From Oleispirillum sp965228165 (GTDB lineage Bacteria; Pseudomonadota; Alphaproteobacteria; Rhodospirillales; Rhodospirillaceae): DNA of 64,000 nucleotides. Location of the stretch: the NCBI GenBank assembly GCA_965228165.1, contig CBDDHB010000003.1, positions 434,001-498,000 on the forward strand, read 5' to 3'. Position numbers and translations under genes: made by a program. The notes under the pieces are model-generated. The model saw only the letters and a list, made by a program, of their open reading frames with translations, was not told the origin of the DNA and did not search any database. This document shows, one piece after another, positions 8,282 through 16,747 of the stretch. Position 1 is the first letter of the stretch, and the number at the start of each line of letters is the position of its first letter.

Positions 8282-8698
8282 TCATTCGTCGCGATGGGTG
8301 CGTTCCAGCCGTTCGTGACGCTCCTGCGCCTCCAGCGACAAGGTGGCGATCGGCCGCGCCTCCAACCGGCGGATGCCGATCGGCTCGTTGGTTTCCTGGC
8401 AGTAACCGTAGGTACCGCTTTCCACCCGCTGCAAGGCCTCGTCGATCTTGGCGATCAGCTTGCGGGCGCGGTCGCGGGTGCGCAACTCCAGCGCCCGATC
8501 GGTCTCCGACGAGGCGCGGTCGGCGATGTCGGCCTCGTTGACCGGGCCTTCCTTCAGGTGGTCCAAAGTCTCCTCGGACTCGCGCAAAAGGTCGGCGCGC
8601 CAATCCACAAGCTTGCGGCGGAAGTACTCGACCATCCGCTCGTTCATGAATTCCTCGTCCTCGGACGGCCGATAATCCGGCGACAACATCACGGTCAT
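8282..8698 (-). CDS. dksA: DksA/TraR-family transcription factor (CxxT/SxxA type)
   Basis: Protein of 138 residues from the ATG at 8698 (upstream in-frame sequence is low-complexity and lacks a better start). A coiled-coil region (about 15-100, with MVEYFRRKLVDWRADLLRES and LKEGPVNEADIADRASSETD) precedes GTYGYCQETNEPIGIRRLEA. Three of the four zinc Cys of enterobacterial DksA are replaced, giving Cys-x2-Thr and Ser-x2-Ala, a variant I recall from alphaproteobacterial DksA proteins. DksA binds the RNA polymerase secondary channel and modulates promoters with ppGpp. Its position between a FlaF-like gene and fliX suggests, but does not show, a link to flagellar control. Confidence 0.88.
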   Translation of the reverse strand: MTVMLSPDYRPSEDEEFMNERMVEYFRRKLVDWRADLLRESEETLDHLKEGPVNEADIADRASSETDRALELRTRDRARKLIAKIDEALQRVESGTYGYCQETNEPIGIRRLEARPIATLSLEAQERHERLERTHRDE

Positions 8699-8869
8699 AC
8701 CTGCCTCATCCTCCCCAGTCCGGACATACCCCCCGATCGAGGGTCCGGGCCGACGCCCAAAACTTCGCGGCTCGCAATATAGGGATGGAAGGTCCTCGGA
8801 GCAACAACTTACGCATGCGCGAAGCATCCGGGGCGGGCATCGTCCTTATCCGGACCCGGCAAGGGCGAA

Positions 8870-9301
8870 TCACAAACCGCGCCGCAGCTTGGCCAGTTCG
8901 ACCTCGGCGCGCAGTTCGATCTCGTCCAGGATCGCCCCCAGACGGGGATCGATCCCTTCCTCGCGCTTGGAACGAACCAGACTCGCCAAGTCCGCCAAAT
9001 CGTCCTTCGGCACCGCCCCGGTCAGAAGCCCCAGGCGCACCCCCTCCAGCCGGTCGAGGATGTCCTCGCCGCGCCGCGCCTGCCGCGCCCGCGAACCGCC
9101 GTCCGGGTTCACCGACTGGGTGGCGAGAATCGCCTCCACCCCGCTCAAGGAGGCCGGACCCTCGACCGCGCCGCCCTCGTCGACGCCGCCGATCGCCTGG
9201 TCGAGAATCTCGGCGAAGCCCACGGCGGGAGCCTTGCCGTGGGTCTCCGCCTTGCGGGCCCGCTGCGTCGCGGATGTCGAGCCGGTGGCGCCGACCTTCA
9301 T
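8870..9301 (-). CDS. fliX: FliX flagellar assembly regulator
   Basis: Protein of 143 residues. The conserved C-terminal FliX helices are plain: GLLTGAVPKDDLADLASLVR, then EEGIDPRLGAILDEIELRAE near the end. The N-terminus MKVGATGSTSATQRARKA has the MKV..TG form of FliX, so I place the start at ATG 9301 rather than at 9367. In Caulobacter, FliX couples early basal-body assembly to FlbD activity. The gene is divergent from flgI here as in Caulobacter, and FlbD is encoded at 59051-60382. The shared 9302-9603 gap holds the flgI control region; no clear fliX promoter was found. Confidence 0.9.
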   Translation of the reverse strand: MKVGATGSTSATQRARKAETHGKAPAVGFAEILDQAIGGVDEGGAVEGPASLSGVEAILATQSVNPDGGSRARQARRGEDILDRLEGVRLGLLTGAVPKDDLADLASLVRSKREEGIDPRLGAILDEIELRAEVELAKLRRGL

Positions 9302-9385
9302 GCGATGTGTCCTTCCCATGCCTGCCACCGGGTTTCGCACCCCCGGATCGGGGTATTTTACCGCCATCCCGAGTCCCGCTAAATG

Positions 9386-9398
9386 GGCAATATTTGCC
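9386..9398. promoter_or_regulatory. Putative FlbD enhancer site 1 upstream of flgI
   Basis: GGCAA-TAT-TTGCC, a perfect 5-bp inverted repeat centred 132 bp before the -24 GG of the flgI sigma54 promoter, followed by GCCCCC. It is the best-formed copy of the motif in the window. It also lies about 90 bp from the divergent fliX start and could act on both genes. Confidence 0.5.
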
Positions 9399-9424
9399 GC
9401 CCCCGCCCGCTCCCCGGGTGGGGC

Positions 9425-9437
9425 GGCATTTCTTGCC
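9425..9437. promoter_or_regulatory. Putative FlbD enhancer site 2 upstream of flgI
   Basis: GGCAT-TTC-TTGCC with flanking GGGGC and CCC, centred 93 bp before the -24 GG. This is exactly the distance of the site before fliK. Confidence 0.52.
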
Positions 9438-9445
9438 CCCTTCCC

Positions 9446-9458
9446 TGCGGGTTTTGCC
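9446..9458. promoter_or_regulatory. Possible half enhancer site 3 upstream of flgI
   Basis: TGCGG-GTT-TTGCC followed by GCCCC. Only the right half matches the other copies. It is centred about 72 bp before the -24 GG. It could be a weak third site or chance. Confidence 0.28.
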
Positions 9459-9522
9459 GCCCCTGCCTCTCAAAAACCCAGCCAGAAAACCAATATCCGT
9501 TCATTTTCATGGTCTTGGATCA

Positions 9523-9538
9523 TGGCACGCAGTTCGCA
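9523..9538 (+). promoter_or_regulatory. Sigma54 (-24/-12) promoter for flgI-flgJ-flgN-flgK-flgL
   Basis: TGGCACG-CAGT-TCGCA. The GG (9524-9525) and GC (9536-9537) are 10 bases apart, and the -24 element is a full TGGCACG. The predicted start is near 9549, about 55 bases before flgI. Confidence 0.82.
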
Positions 9539-9603
9539 GGTGGGTTGCGGGATAAGGCCCCTTTCGTGGGGGCGTTGGCGATTTCAACGATTGGGTTCCG
9601 ACC

Positions 9604-10761
9604 ATGGGCGTGTGGACGAACAGCGAAACCACCTTGCGCGCTTGGCTTCTGCGGCCGCTTTTCGCCGTCGCGGTGGCCGCCGTGGCGGCGATCGCCGCGC
9701 CCACAGACGGACTGGCTTCGTCCCGGATCAAGGACATCGCCGACGTCGAGGGCGTGCGCGACAACGTCCTGATCGGTTACGGCCTGGTGGTCGGCCTGAA
9801 CGGCACCGGCGACAGCGTCGACGACATGACCTTCACCAAGGAAAGCCTGATCGCGATGCTGGAACGCCTGGGCATCAACACCCGCGACGGCAAGGTCGAT
9901 GCCGACAACATCGCGGCGGTGATGGTCACCGGCACCCTGCCGCCGTTCGGTCGCCAGGGCAGCCGCGTCGACGTCACGGTTTCCGCCATGGGCGATGCCA
10001 AAAGCCTTCAGGGCGGCACCTTGCTGGTCACCCCGCTGATCGGCGCCGACGGCGAGGTCTATGCCGTCGCGCAAGGGAACGTGGCAATCGGCGGCTTTTC
10101 CGCCTCCGGCCAAGGGCAGAGCGTGGTCAAGGGGGTTCCGACCTCGGGCCGGATCGCCAACGGGGCGATCATCGAACGCGAGATTCCGTTCTCCCTGAAC
10201 GCGATGAGGGACGTCAAGCTGGCGTTGCGCAACCCCGACTTCACCACCGCGCGGCGCATCGCCCAGGCGGTCAACGCCTTCCTCGGCACCCGGTCGGCGC
10301 GCGCCATCGACCCCTCGACGGTGCAGATGACCATTCCCGCCGACTATTCGGGCAGCGTCGTCGATATGATCACCGACGTCGAACAGCTGCGCGTCGAGCC
10401 CGACCAGGTCGCCCGCGTCGTCGTCGACGAACGTTCGGGGATCGTCGTCATCGGCTCGCAGGTGCGGATCAGCGAAGTGGCGATCGCCCAGGGCAACCTG
10501 ACCATCCGAGTCACCGAGACGCCGCAGGTTTCCCAGCCCGCGCCGTTCTCCACCACCGGCACCACGACCACGGTGCCGCGCACCGACATTCAGGTGGACG
10601 AGGACAAGAACAAGCGTCTTGCCATCGTCAACGAAGGCGTCTCGTTGCAGGAATTGGTGGACGGTTTGAACGCCCTCGGCGTCGGCCCCCGCGACATGAT
10701 CGGTATTTTGCAGGCGATCAAGGCCGCCGGAGCCCTGCACGCCGAGATCGAGGTGATGTGA
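9604..10761 (+). CDS. flgI: FlgI P-ring protein
   Basis: Protein of 385 residues with a Sec signal peptide (about 1-38, ending near DGLAS). Strong FlgI signatures follow: SRIKDIADVEGVRDNVLIGY, GLVVGLNGTGDSVDD, MLERLGIN and the C-terminal SLQELVDGLNALGVGPRDMI. FlgI is the periplasmic ring around the rod, assembled with FlgA. It is the first gene after the sigma54 promoter at 9523 and ends in TGATG, overlapping the flgJ start by one base. Confidence 0.97.
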   Translation: MGVWTNSETTLRAWLLRPLFAVAVAAVAAIAAPTDGLASSRIKDIADVEGVRDNVLIGYGLVVGLNGTGDSVDDMTFTKESLIAMLERLGINTRDGKVDADNIAAVMVTGTLPPFGRQGSRVDVTVSAMGDAKSLQGGTLLVTPLIGADGEVYAVAQGNVAIGGFSASGQGQSVVKGVPTSGRIANGAIIEREIPFSLNAMRDVKLALRNPDFTTARRIAQAVNAFLGTRSARAIDPSTVQMTIPADYSGSVVDMITDVEQLRVEPDQVARVVVDERSGIVVIGSQVRISEVAIAQGNLTIRVTETPQVSQPAPFSTTGTTTTVPRTDIQVDEDKNKRLAIVNEGVSLQELVDGLNALGVGPRDMIGILQAIKAAGALHAEIEVM

Positions 10762-11099
10762 TGAGCGCGCTGCCGATTTCCGCCGCTTCCACCGACCTTG
10801 CCGGCCTGACCGGCGGCGGGGTTCGCGCCGCCGCCGCGACGACGGCGGCCAAGGGGGGCTCCCGCGCCGAGATCGCCAAGGCCGCCCAGGATTTCGAGGC
10901 GATGTTCTTGAGTCAAATGTTCCAGTGCATGTTCGAGGGCGTCACGGCCGACCCGACGTTCGGTGGCGGCAACGCCGAGAACATGTACCGTTCGCTGATG
11001 GTTGACGAATACGGCAAGCAGGTCGCCAAACGGGGCGGCATCGGCATCGCCGAACAGGTGAGCCGCACCCTGCTTGCGGCACAGGAGAAACGGGTATGA
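10761..11099 (+). CDS. flgJ: FlgJ-type rod-binding protein (no muramidase domain)
   Basis: Protein of 112 residues holding only the rod-binding domain: KAAQDFEAMFLSQMFQCMFE at about 42-61, NAENMYRSLMVDEYGKQVAK and the ending GIGIAEQVSRTLLAAQ. Enterobacterial FlgJ has an extra C-terminal glucosaminidase domain. Alphaproteobacterial forms usually lack it, so the short length is normal and peptidoglycan must be opened by another enzyme. Translation is coupled: it starts within the flgI stop (TGATG), and its stop overlaps the next gene's start. Confidence 0.92.
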   Translation: MSALPISAASTDLAGLTGGGVRAAAATTAAKGGSRAEIAKAAQDFEAMFLSQMFQCMFEGVTADPTFGGGNAENMYRSLMVDEYGKQVAKRGGIGIAEQVSRTLLAAQEKRV

Positions 11100-11584
11100 G
11101 CACCGCGACCAACACCGACGCCACCGCCAAGACCTCCACCCCGACGGAACGCAGCCGCCGCAACCTCGACGACTTGCGCCTGGTGATGACCAACCTGAGC
11201 GACCTGATCGACGCCGAGAACGCGGCCCTGGCCGGTCACGACATCGACGCGGTCAAGGCGCTGTCGGCCAACAAGTGGACGCTGACCCGCAACTACCGCA
11301 ACCAGATGCAGGCGATCGCCGACGCGCCCGACATCCTGCAAATCCTGGAAGACGAGGAACGCAACCGCCTGCGCGACTTGGGCCTGCGCCTCAGGACCGT
11401 GACGATGCGCAACGAACGCCTGCTGTCGGCCAACATCGCCGCCGCCAACCGGGTGATGCACGCGGTGGTGGACGGGGTGCGTCAGGCGCAGGAACACAAC
11501 GCCGTCTACGGCAAGTCCGGATCGCTGAAATCGGCCCCTCCGGACGGGCGGCCGATGGCGGTCAGCTTCAACAAGGAACTCTGA
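11096..11584 (+). CDS. flgN: FlgN-like export chaperone for hook-junction proteins
   Basis: Protein of 162 residues, predicted almost all helical, with SRRNLDDLRLVMTNLSDLID, a central KWTLTRNYRNQMQAIADAPD and LRLRTVTMRNERLLSANIAA. This matches the FlgN layout, a helical hairpin with a conserved asparagine-rich second half. FlgN binds unfolded FlgK and FlgL and brings them to the export gate. The gene lies between flgJ (4-bp ATGA overlap) and flgK, which supports the role. Sequence similarity in this family is low, so the assignment leans on position and helical pattern. Confidence 0.75.
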   Translation: MSTATNTDATAKTSTPTERSRRNLDDLRLVMTNLSDLIDAENAALAGHDIDAVKALSANKWTLTRNYRNQMQAIADAPDILQILEDEERNRLRDLGLRLRTVTMRNERLLSANIAAANRVMHAVVDGVRQAQEHNAVYGKSGSLKSAPPDGRPMAVSFNKEL

Positions 11585-11645
11585 CGCAAGTTACCCCGCT
11601 CCGGCGTCAGAACGACGCCACAGGATCGTACGGGAGTTACAGGAT

Positions 11646-13802
11646 ATGTCGATCACACTCGCCTTTGGCGCCGCGATGTCCGGTCTTTCGACCGCCCAGC
11701 AGGGACTGGACTCGGTTTCGCGCAACATCGCGAACGTCAACACCGCCGGCTACACCCGCAAGGTCTTCGTGCAGGAAAGCCAGGTGCTGGCGGGCAAGGG
11801 CGTCGGGGTGCGCGCGGTCGGGCTGCAACGCACCGTGGACAAAAGCCTGCTGCGCGACGTCCGGCGCGAGGCCACCCTGGCCGGCGATTATTCGGTGAAA
11901 AACACCTATTACTCCCGCCTTCAGGACCTGTTCGGCGCGCCCGAGGACAACAGCTCGATCTCGCACGCCATCGAAACCCTGGCCGGACAGTTCGAGGCCC
12001 TAGGGCTCGACGTCTCCAGCGTCACCCAGTCGCTCAACACCGTGCGGTCCGCCCAGGACGTCACCGACCAGCTGAACCGCATGGCGCAGTACATCCAGGA
12101 CCTGCGGCTGGAAGCCGACCGCGCGATCGAGACCGACGTCGACAAGGTCAACAGCCTGCTCAAGTCGATCGACACCCTGAACGCCGAGATCGTGCGCAGT
12201 CAGAACACCTTCCAGGACACCGGCGACCTCGAGGATCAGCGCGATCAGGCGCTGACCGACCTCTCCAAGCTGATGGACTTCACCTATTTCAAGCGCGACA
12301 GCGGCGAGGTGATCCTGCTCACCTCCACCGGGCGCAGCCTGCTCGACAAGAACCCGGTCAGCGTCACCCATCAGGCGGTGACCCAGACCTCGGCGGAGCT
12401 GACCTACGACGGCGGCAACTTCAACCCGATCTCCGCCGGCGGCTACGACATCACCGAGGACCTGAAGGGCGGCAGCATCGCGGGTTACGTCGAAATGCGC
12501 GATAGCGTCCTGCCCGCGATGCAGTCCGAACTGGACGAACTGTCGACCCGGATGAAGGCGGCGCTGAACGCGGTGCACAACCGCGGCACCCCCTATCCGC
12601 AACTGGCGCAGGACTTCACCGGGTCGCGCCGGTTCATCGACTCCTCGACCCAGTCGATCACCCTGGGGTCGGGCGACGTGCAGCTGGTGCTTTACAACGC
12701 CGACGGCAGCCAGGCGGCGAACGCTTCGCTGAAGACCCTGATCGGCGGCTCCACCGCCACCGTCGATGGCGTGGTCACCGCGCTCAACATCTTCTTCTCC
12801 ACCTATGCCGGGGGGGCGGTGACCTGGGCGTCGGTGAACAGCGACGGCAAACTCGCCATCGACATCCCCAGCACCCAGAGCGTCGGCTTAGCGATGCGCG
12901 ACAAGGACACCACCGGCGCCGCCGCCGACATCACGGTGCGCTTCGACGCCGACGCCAGCGGCCTCGGCATCTACGAGGAAACCGTCCAGGGATTCTCCAA
13001 CTTCTTCGGCCTGAACGACTTCTTCGTCAACGACACCAAGGCCTATCTTTACGACAGCAAGATCGTCTCGTCGTCGTGGAAGGCCTCGACGACCACCGGC
13101 ATCCGTTTCGGCGTCGAGGGCAGCCCCGGCATCGCGACGATCGCGGTCGGACCGCAGGACACGGTGGCGACGATCGCCGAGAAGATCAACGCCAACAGCA
13201 CGCTTGCCGCCGCCAACATCACCGCCAGCGTGATCGACGAGGGCTCCGGCGTGCGCCTGCGCATCCTGCAGAACGACGGCCTGGAGATGGTGGTCAGCGA
13301 GACCACGACGCAGGGGGTTCTGGACAACCTGGGGCTTGGCGCATCGACCGCCGGGGCCGCCGCGTCGATCACGGTGCGCTCCGACCTGGCCAAGGACTCC
13401 TCGCTGTTGAGCACCGGCCTCCTGCAATACAACGCAGACACCGGACAATACGGCCTGGCCGAAAGCGACAATTCCGTCGTCAACGCGATGGCGGCGATCT
13501 TCACCTCCACGACCGGCTTCGGCGAAGCGGGCAAGATCTCCGCCGGGACCCAGACCTTCTCGCAGTACGCCGCGGCGATCCTGTCGCAGAATTCGTCGGA
13601 AGCCAGCCGGATCAAAAGCCAGAGCGAGACCCAACAGACCCTGGTCGAGACTTTGAACCTGAAGCAGGGCGAGGTCAGCGGCGTCAACCTGGACGAGGAA
13701 CTGACCCAGTTGATCATCTTCCAGCAGGCCTATACGGCGGCGGCGCGGGTGATCACCACGACCCAGACCCTGTTCGACATCCTCAACAACATCGTTCAAT
13801 AA
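11646..13802 (+). CDS. flgK: FlgK hook-filament junction protein 1
   Basis: Protein of 718 residues, longer than the enterobacterial 547 but common for alphaproteobacteria. The N-terminal helix has GLSTAQQGLDSVSRNIANVN followed by TAGYTRKVFV. The C-terminal helices have VSGVNLDEELTQLIIFQQAY then TAAARVITTTQTLFDILN. The middle (about 330-600) contains flagellin-hook-type beta repeats, including GFSNFFGLNDFFV. FlgK links hook to filament and is exported with FlgN. A G7 run (12810-12816) lies in this gene and is read in frame. It is followed 12 bp later by flgL. Confidence 0.96.
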   Translation: MSITLAFGAAMSGLSTAQQGLDSVSRNIANVNTAGYTRKVFVQESQVLAGKGVGVRAVGLQRTVDKSLLRDVRREATLAGDYSVKNTYYSRLQDLFGAPEDNSSISHAIETLAGQFEALGLDVSSVTQSLNTVRSAQDVTDQLNRMAQYIQDLRLEADRAIETDVDKVNSLLKSIDTLNAEIVRSQNTFQDTGDLEDQRDQALTDLSKLMDFTYFKRDSGEVILLTSTGRSLLDKNPVSVTHQAVTQTSAELTYDGGNFNPISAGGYDITEDLKGGSIAGYVEMRDSVLPAMQSELDELSTRMKAALNAVHNRGTPYPQLAQDFTGSRRFIDSSTQSITLGSGDVQLVLYNADGSQAANASLKTLIGGSTATVDGVVTALNIFFSTYAGGAVTWASVNSDGKLAIDIPSTQSVGLAMRDKDTTGAAADITVRFDADASGLGIYEETVQGFSNFFGLNDFFVNDTKAYLYDSKIVSSSWKASTTTGIRFGVEGSPGIATIAVGPQDTVATIAEKINANSTLAAANITASVIDEGSGVRLRILQNDGLEMVVSETTTQGVLDNLGLGASTAGAAASITVRSDLAKDSSLLSTGLLQYNADTGQYGLAESDNSVVNAMAAIFTSTTGFGEAGKISAGTQTFSQYAAAILSQNSSEASRIKSQSETQQTLVETLNLKQGEVSGVNLDEELTQLIIFQQAYTAAARVITTTQTLFDILNNIVQ

Positions 13803-13814
13803 GGGAGTGAGGCC

Positions 13815-15350
13815 ATGACCCGCGTTCCCACCCTCGCCGCCCACAGCCTGATGTCGGCCCGGCTGATGGGCACCCAGTCGAAGATCTACGATCTTCAGAC
13901 CCAGTTGACGACGGAAAAGAAGTCGCAGACCTATTCCGGGATTTCCAGCGACGCCCTGCGCTTGATCAACTTCGAGAACGAATCGACGCGCACCAGCACC
14001 TACATCACCAACAACACGGTGGCCAACGCCCGCCTGTCGGCGATGAACGAGTCGGTGTCCGGGGCGCGGAAATCCCTGGTCACCTTCCGCGACGACCTAT
14101 CGAATTTCCTCAGCAAGGACATCACCACGTTGTCCAGCGATGAGATCTCGGACTTCGAGGACTTGCAGGCGCGCGCCTTCAACTTCATGAAGGACATGGA
14201 GGATTACTTCGACATCAAGCTCGACGGCCAGTACCTGTTCTCCGGCGGCAAGTCGGGCGTCCCGCCGGTGGACACCGGTTTCGACAGCCTGGAGGAATTC
14301 CAGGCGGTCTACGACGGCAACGACATCCTCGCGCCGGAATCCCGCTTCACCCACATGAACGACACGTTGATCACCTCGACCGACACCGGCAACCTGAACT
14401 TCAACAACGGCGCCAGCACCATCACCGCCACCACCGCCGAGGCCTTCAATCTTCAGCACTACGACAACGGCGACACCGGCGCCGTCGCCTTCAGCGCCGC
14501 CAACGGCACCATCACCGCGACCACGGCGGGCGCGTTCGCCAACGTCGAGGCGGGCATGATGATCCGGGTCGGCGGCACCGGCACCGACAACGACCGCTTC
14601 TATACCGTGCAGTCGGTCTCCTCCGACGGACGGACGATCACCGTCGAACCCGACATCGCGGCGGACATCCCCGCCTCGGTCACCACCGAGATCACCGTTC
14701 CGGCGATCCAGCCGGGCAAGATCACCATCGCCGGCAGCGACTACAATGCGCGCAGCTTCACCGTCACCGACATTTCGGCGGACGGGCGGACCCTGACCGT
14801 CACCCCGGCGCCGACCACCGAGGCCATCCCCGCGCCGAGCGACGTGACCTTGAGCAACGACATCTACTACAAGGGCGGCGAGACGGTGGTGGAGCACCGG
14901 GTGAGCGAAAGCCGCACCATCGAATTCGGCATCAACGCCAAGGACGGCGCGGTGGAGAAGGCCTTCCGCGCCTTCGGCATGGTGCTGCAAGGCATGCCGA
15001 TCGACAGCGCCACCGGCGAAGTCGACGGGGAAGAGCTGAACCGCCGCCTCAACGAGGCCTTGACCGTCGCCAACGACGCGCTCAAGCACGAGGTCGTCAA
15101 CAGCGACGAAAGCAACCAGGATTTCGGACGCCTGGAAAACCTGCTGGCGAGCAATCAGGTGGTCCTGAAAACCGCGATCACCAACCAGAAGACCTATTCC
15201 TCGTTCCTGGCGACGCGGATCACCGACATGGAGAACGCCAACCTGACCGAGGTGGCGGCGCGGATCAACGACGAGAACACCGCGTTGCAGGTCTCCTATG
15301 CCGCGATGAGCATGATCAGCCAGCTGTCGCTGCTCAACTACATGGGCTGA
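13815..15350 (+). CDS. flgL: FlgL hook-filament junction protein 3 (enlarged)
   Basis: Protein of 511 residues. The flagellin-like N-terminal half has SLMSARLMGTQSKIYDLQTQ and EKKSQTYSGISSDALRLINF. The C-terminal half has ENANLTEVAARINDENTALQ and the end MSMISQLSLLNYMG. FlgL forms the junction between FlgK and flagellin. Typical FlgL is 300-400 residues. The extra length is a Thr-rich beta insert at about 195-380 in which motifs recur (ITATTAEAF/ITATTAGAF; SSDGRTITVEP/SADGRTLTVTP), so it looks like duplicated surface domains. Its last 13 bases overlap the convergent glycosyltransferase gene. Confidence 0.92.
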   Translation: MTRVPTLAAHSLMSARLMGTQSKIYDLQTQLTTEKKSQTYSGISSDALRLINFENESTRTSTYITNNTVANARLSAMNESVSGARKSLVTFRDDLSNFLSKDITTLSSDEISDFEDLQARAFNFMKDMEDYFDIKLDGQYLFSGGKSGVPPVDTGFDSLEEFQAVYDGNDILAPESRFTHMNDTLITSTDTGNLNFNNGASTITATTAEAFNLQHYDNGDTGAVAFSAANGTITATTAGAFANVEAGMMIRVGGTGTDNDRFYTVQSVSSDGRTITVEPDIAADIPASVTTEITVPAIQPGKITIAGSDYNARSFTVTDISADGRTLTVTPAPTTEAIPAPSDVTLSNDIYYKGGETVVEHRVSESRTIEFGINAKDGAVEKAFRAFGMVLQGMPIDSATGEVDGEELNRRLNEALTVANDALKHEVVNSDESNQDFGRLENLLASNQVVLKTAITNQKTYSSFLATRITDMENANLTEVAARINDENTALQVSYAAMSMISQLSLLNYMG

Positions 15351-16747
15351 AGCGCGGCGACCGCCGCCGAAAGCGGCGCCGACCAATCGCCCAGGACTTT
15401 CTGGCGGAACAATCGCACGGTCGGATACCAGGGGGTATCCGACCGGTCGCGCAGCCAGCGCCAGTCCGCCCCCCGGATCAACAGGACGAAGGTGGGCAGG
15501 CCCAGGGCCCCGGCCAGGTGGGCGACCGCCGTATCGACGGTCAGCACCGCGTCCATCCGCGCCAGCAGCGCGGCGGTGGCGGCGAAATCGACCAGTTGGG
15601 GCGACAGATCGGTCCACCCCGCGCCGACGGGGATTTCCCGTCGCGGCGCGCCGGTCTGGAAGCTGAACACCTCCACCGGGAGTTCCGCCAGCGCGTCGCG
15701 CAACAGTCGCGGATCGATGGCGCGGTTGCGCGGACGGGGCTTCCCCGCCCATGCCACCGCCAGACGCATCCGCCCCTCGCGGCGAGGCGGCAGCGGCGGA
15801 GCCTCGGGCGGCGCAAGATAGGGAACCGCCCCCGGCACCGCGTCCGGCGCGGCGGCGAACAGTCCGGCCAGGCTTTGCATCGGAATTTCGGCGACGCAAC
15901 CGGAAGGAATCTGGCGCAGATCGACGCAGGCCGCGACCCCCGGCAGGGCGGCGAACAGCCGATGCAGCGAAGCATTGGCCGACACCGCCACCGCCGCCCC
16001 GGCGCGCACCGCCGCCAGCGGGATGAAGCGCGCGAACTGAATCTGGTCGCCGTACCCCTGCTCTCCCCGCACCCACAACCGCGCGCCGGGGGGCAAGGCC
16101 TCGCCCCGCCATCGCGGACAGCCGGGATCGGGATAGGCGTCGCGGAAGGCGCGGGTCCGCCAGCGCGCCTCGTACTCCGGCCAGGCCTCCGCCCAACGCC
16201 CGGCCAGCAGCAGGGCGATGGCGCGGGTCATCCGCGCCTCGGCATGGCCGGGATCGAGAACGAGGGCGCGGTCGCAGGCGGACAGAGCCTCCTCGCAGCG
16301 ATTGAGGTCGATCAGCGCCGCCGCCCAGTTCATCCAGGCGGCGGCCTCGCCGGGACGGGCCTCGGCCACCCGGCGCAGGTGCGGCTCCGCCCGATCGGGA
16401 CGCGACAGCGACATCAGGCAGGCCCCCAGGGTCTCGGCGAAAGCCGGATCGTCCGAGGCCTCCACCGCCAGGGTCAGGGGAGCCGCCGCCGCCTGGACGA
16501 AGCCTCGCTTGAACAGCAGCAGGCCATGGGCGTGACGCAACACCGGGTCGTCGGGACGCAGCTCGGCGGCGCGCCCCAGGTGGTCCACCGCTTCCGCCGC
16601 GTTCAGGCGCTCCAGCGCGCCGCCCAGGATGAAATGGGCGTCGGCGTCGTCGGGGTCGGCCGCCAGAACCCGTCGCGCCGCCTCGGCGGCGGGCTCCGGC
16701 AGGTCGACTTCCAGATATCCGGCGGCGAGAATCAGGTCTTTTCTCAT
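15338..16747 (-). CDS. TPR-glycosyltransferase, GT9/heptosyltransferase-like
   Basis: Protein of 469 residues from ATG 16747, which overlaps the upstream stop as ATGA; a longer ORF to 16822 would run inside that gene. TPR units occupy about 1-190 (LAADPDDADAHFILGGALER, CDRALVLDPGHAEARMTRAI). A Rossmann-type transferase domain follows, with ARLWVRGEQGYGDQIQFARF and the nucleotide-sugar region MDAVLTVDTAVAHLAGALGL. Such TPR-GT proteins occur in flagellin glycosylation clusters. It is co-transcribed with a GT41-type gene, flaF and flbT and probably glycosylates flagellin or an acceptor on it. The donor and acceptor are not evident. Confidence 0.78.
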   Translation of the reverse strand: MRKDLILAAGYLEVDLPEPAAEAARRVLAADPDDADAHFILGGALERLNAAEAVDHLGRAAELRPDDPVLRHAHGLLLFKRGFVQAAAAPLTLAVEASDDPAFAETLGACLMSLSRPDRAEPHLRRVAEARPGEAAAWMNWAAALIDLNRCEEALSACDRALVLDPGHAEARMTRAIALLLAGRWAEAWPEYEARWRTRAFRDAYPDPGCPRWRGEALPPGARLWVRGEQGYGDQIQFARFIPLAAVRAGAAVAVSANASLHRLFAALPGVAACVDLRQIPSGCVAEIPMQSLAGLFAAAPDAVPGAVPYLAPPEAPPLPPRREGRMRLAVAWAGKPRPRNRAIDPRLLRDALAELPVEVFSFQTGAPRREIPVGAGWTDLSPQLVDFAATAALLARMDAVLTVDTAVAHLAGALGLPTFVLLIRGADWRWLRDRSDTPWYPTVRLFRQKVLGDWSAPLSAAVAALQPM

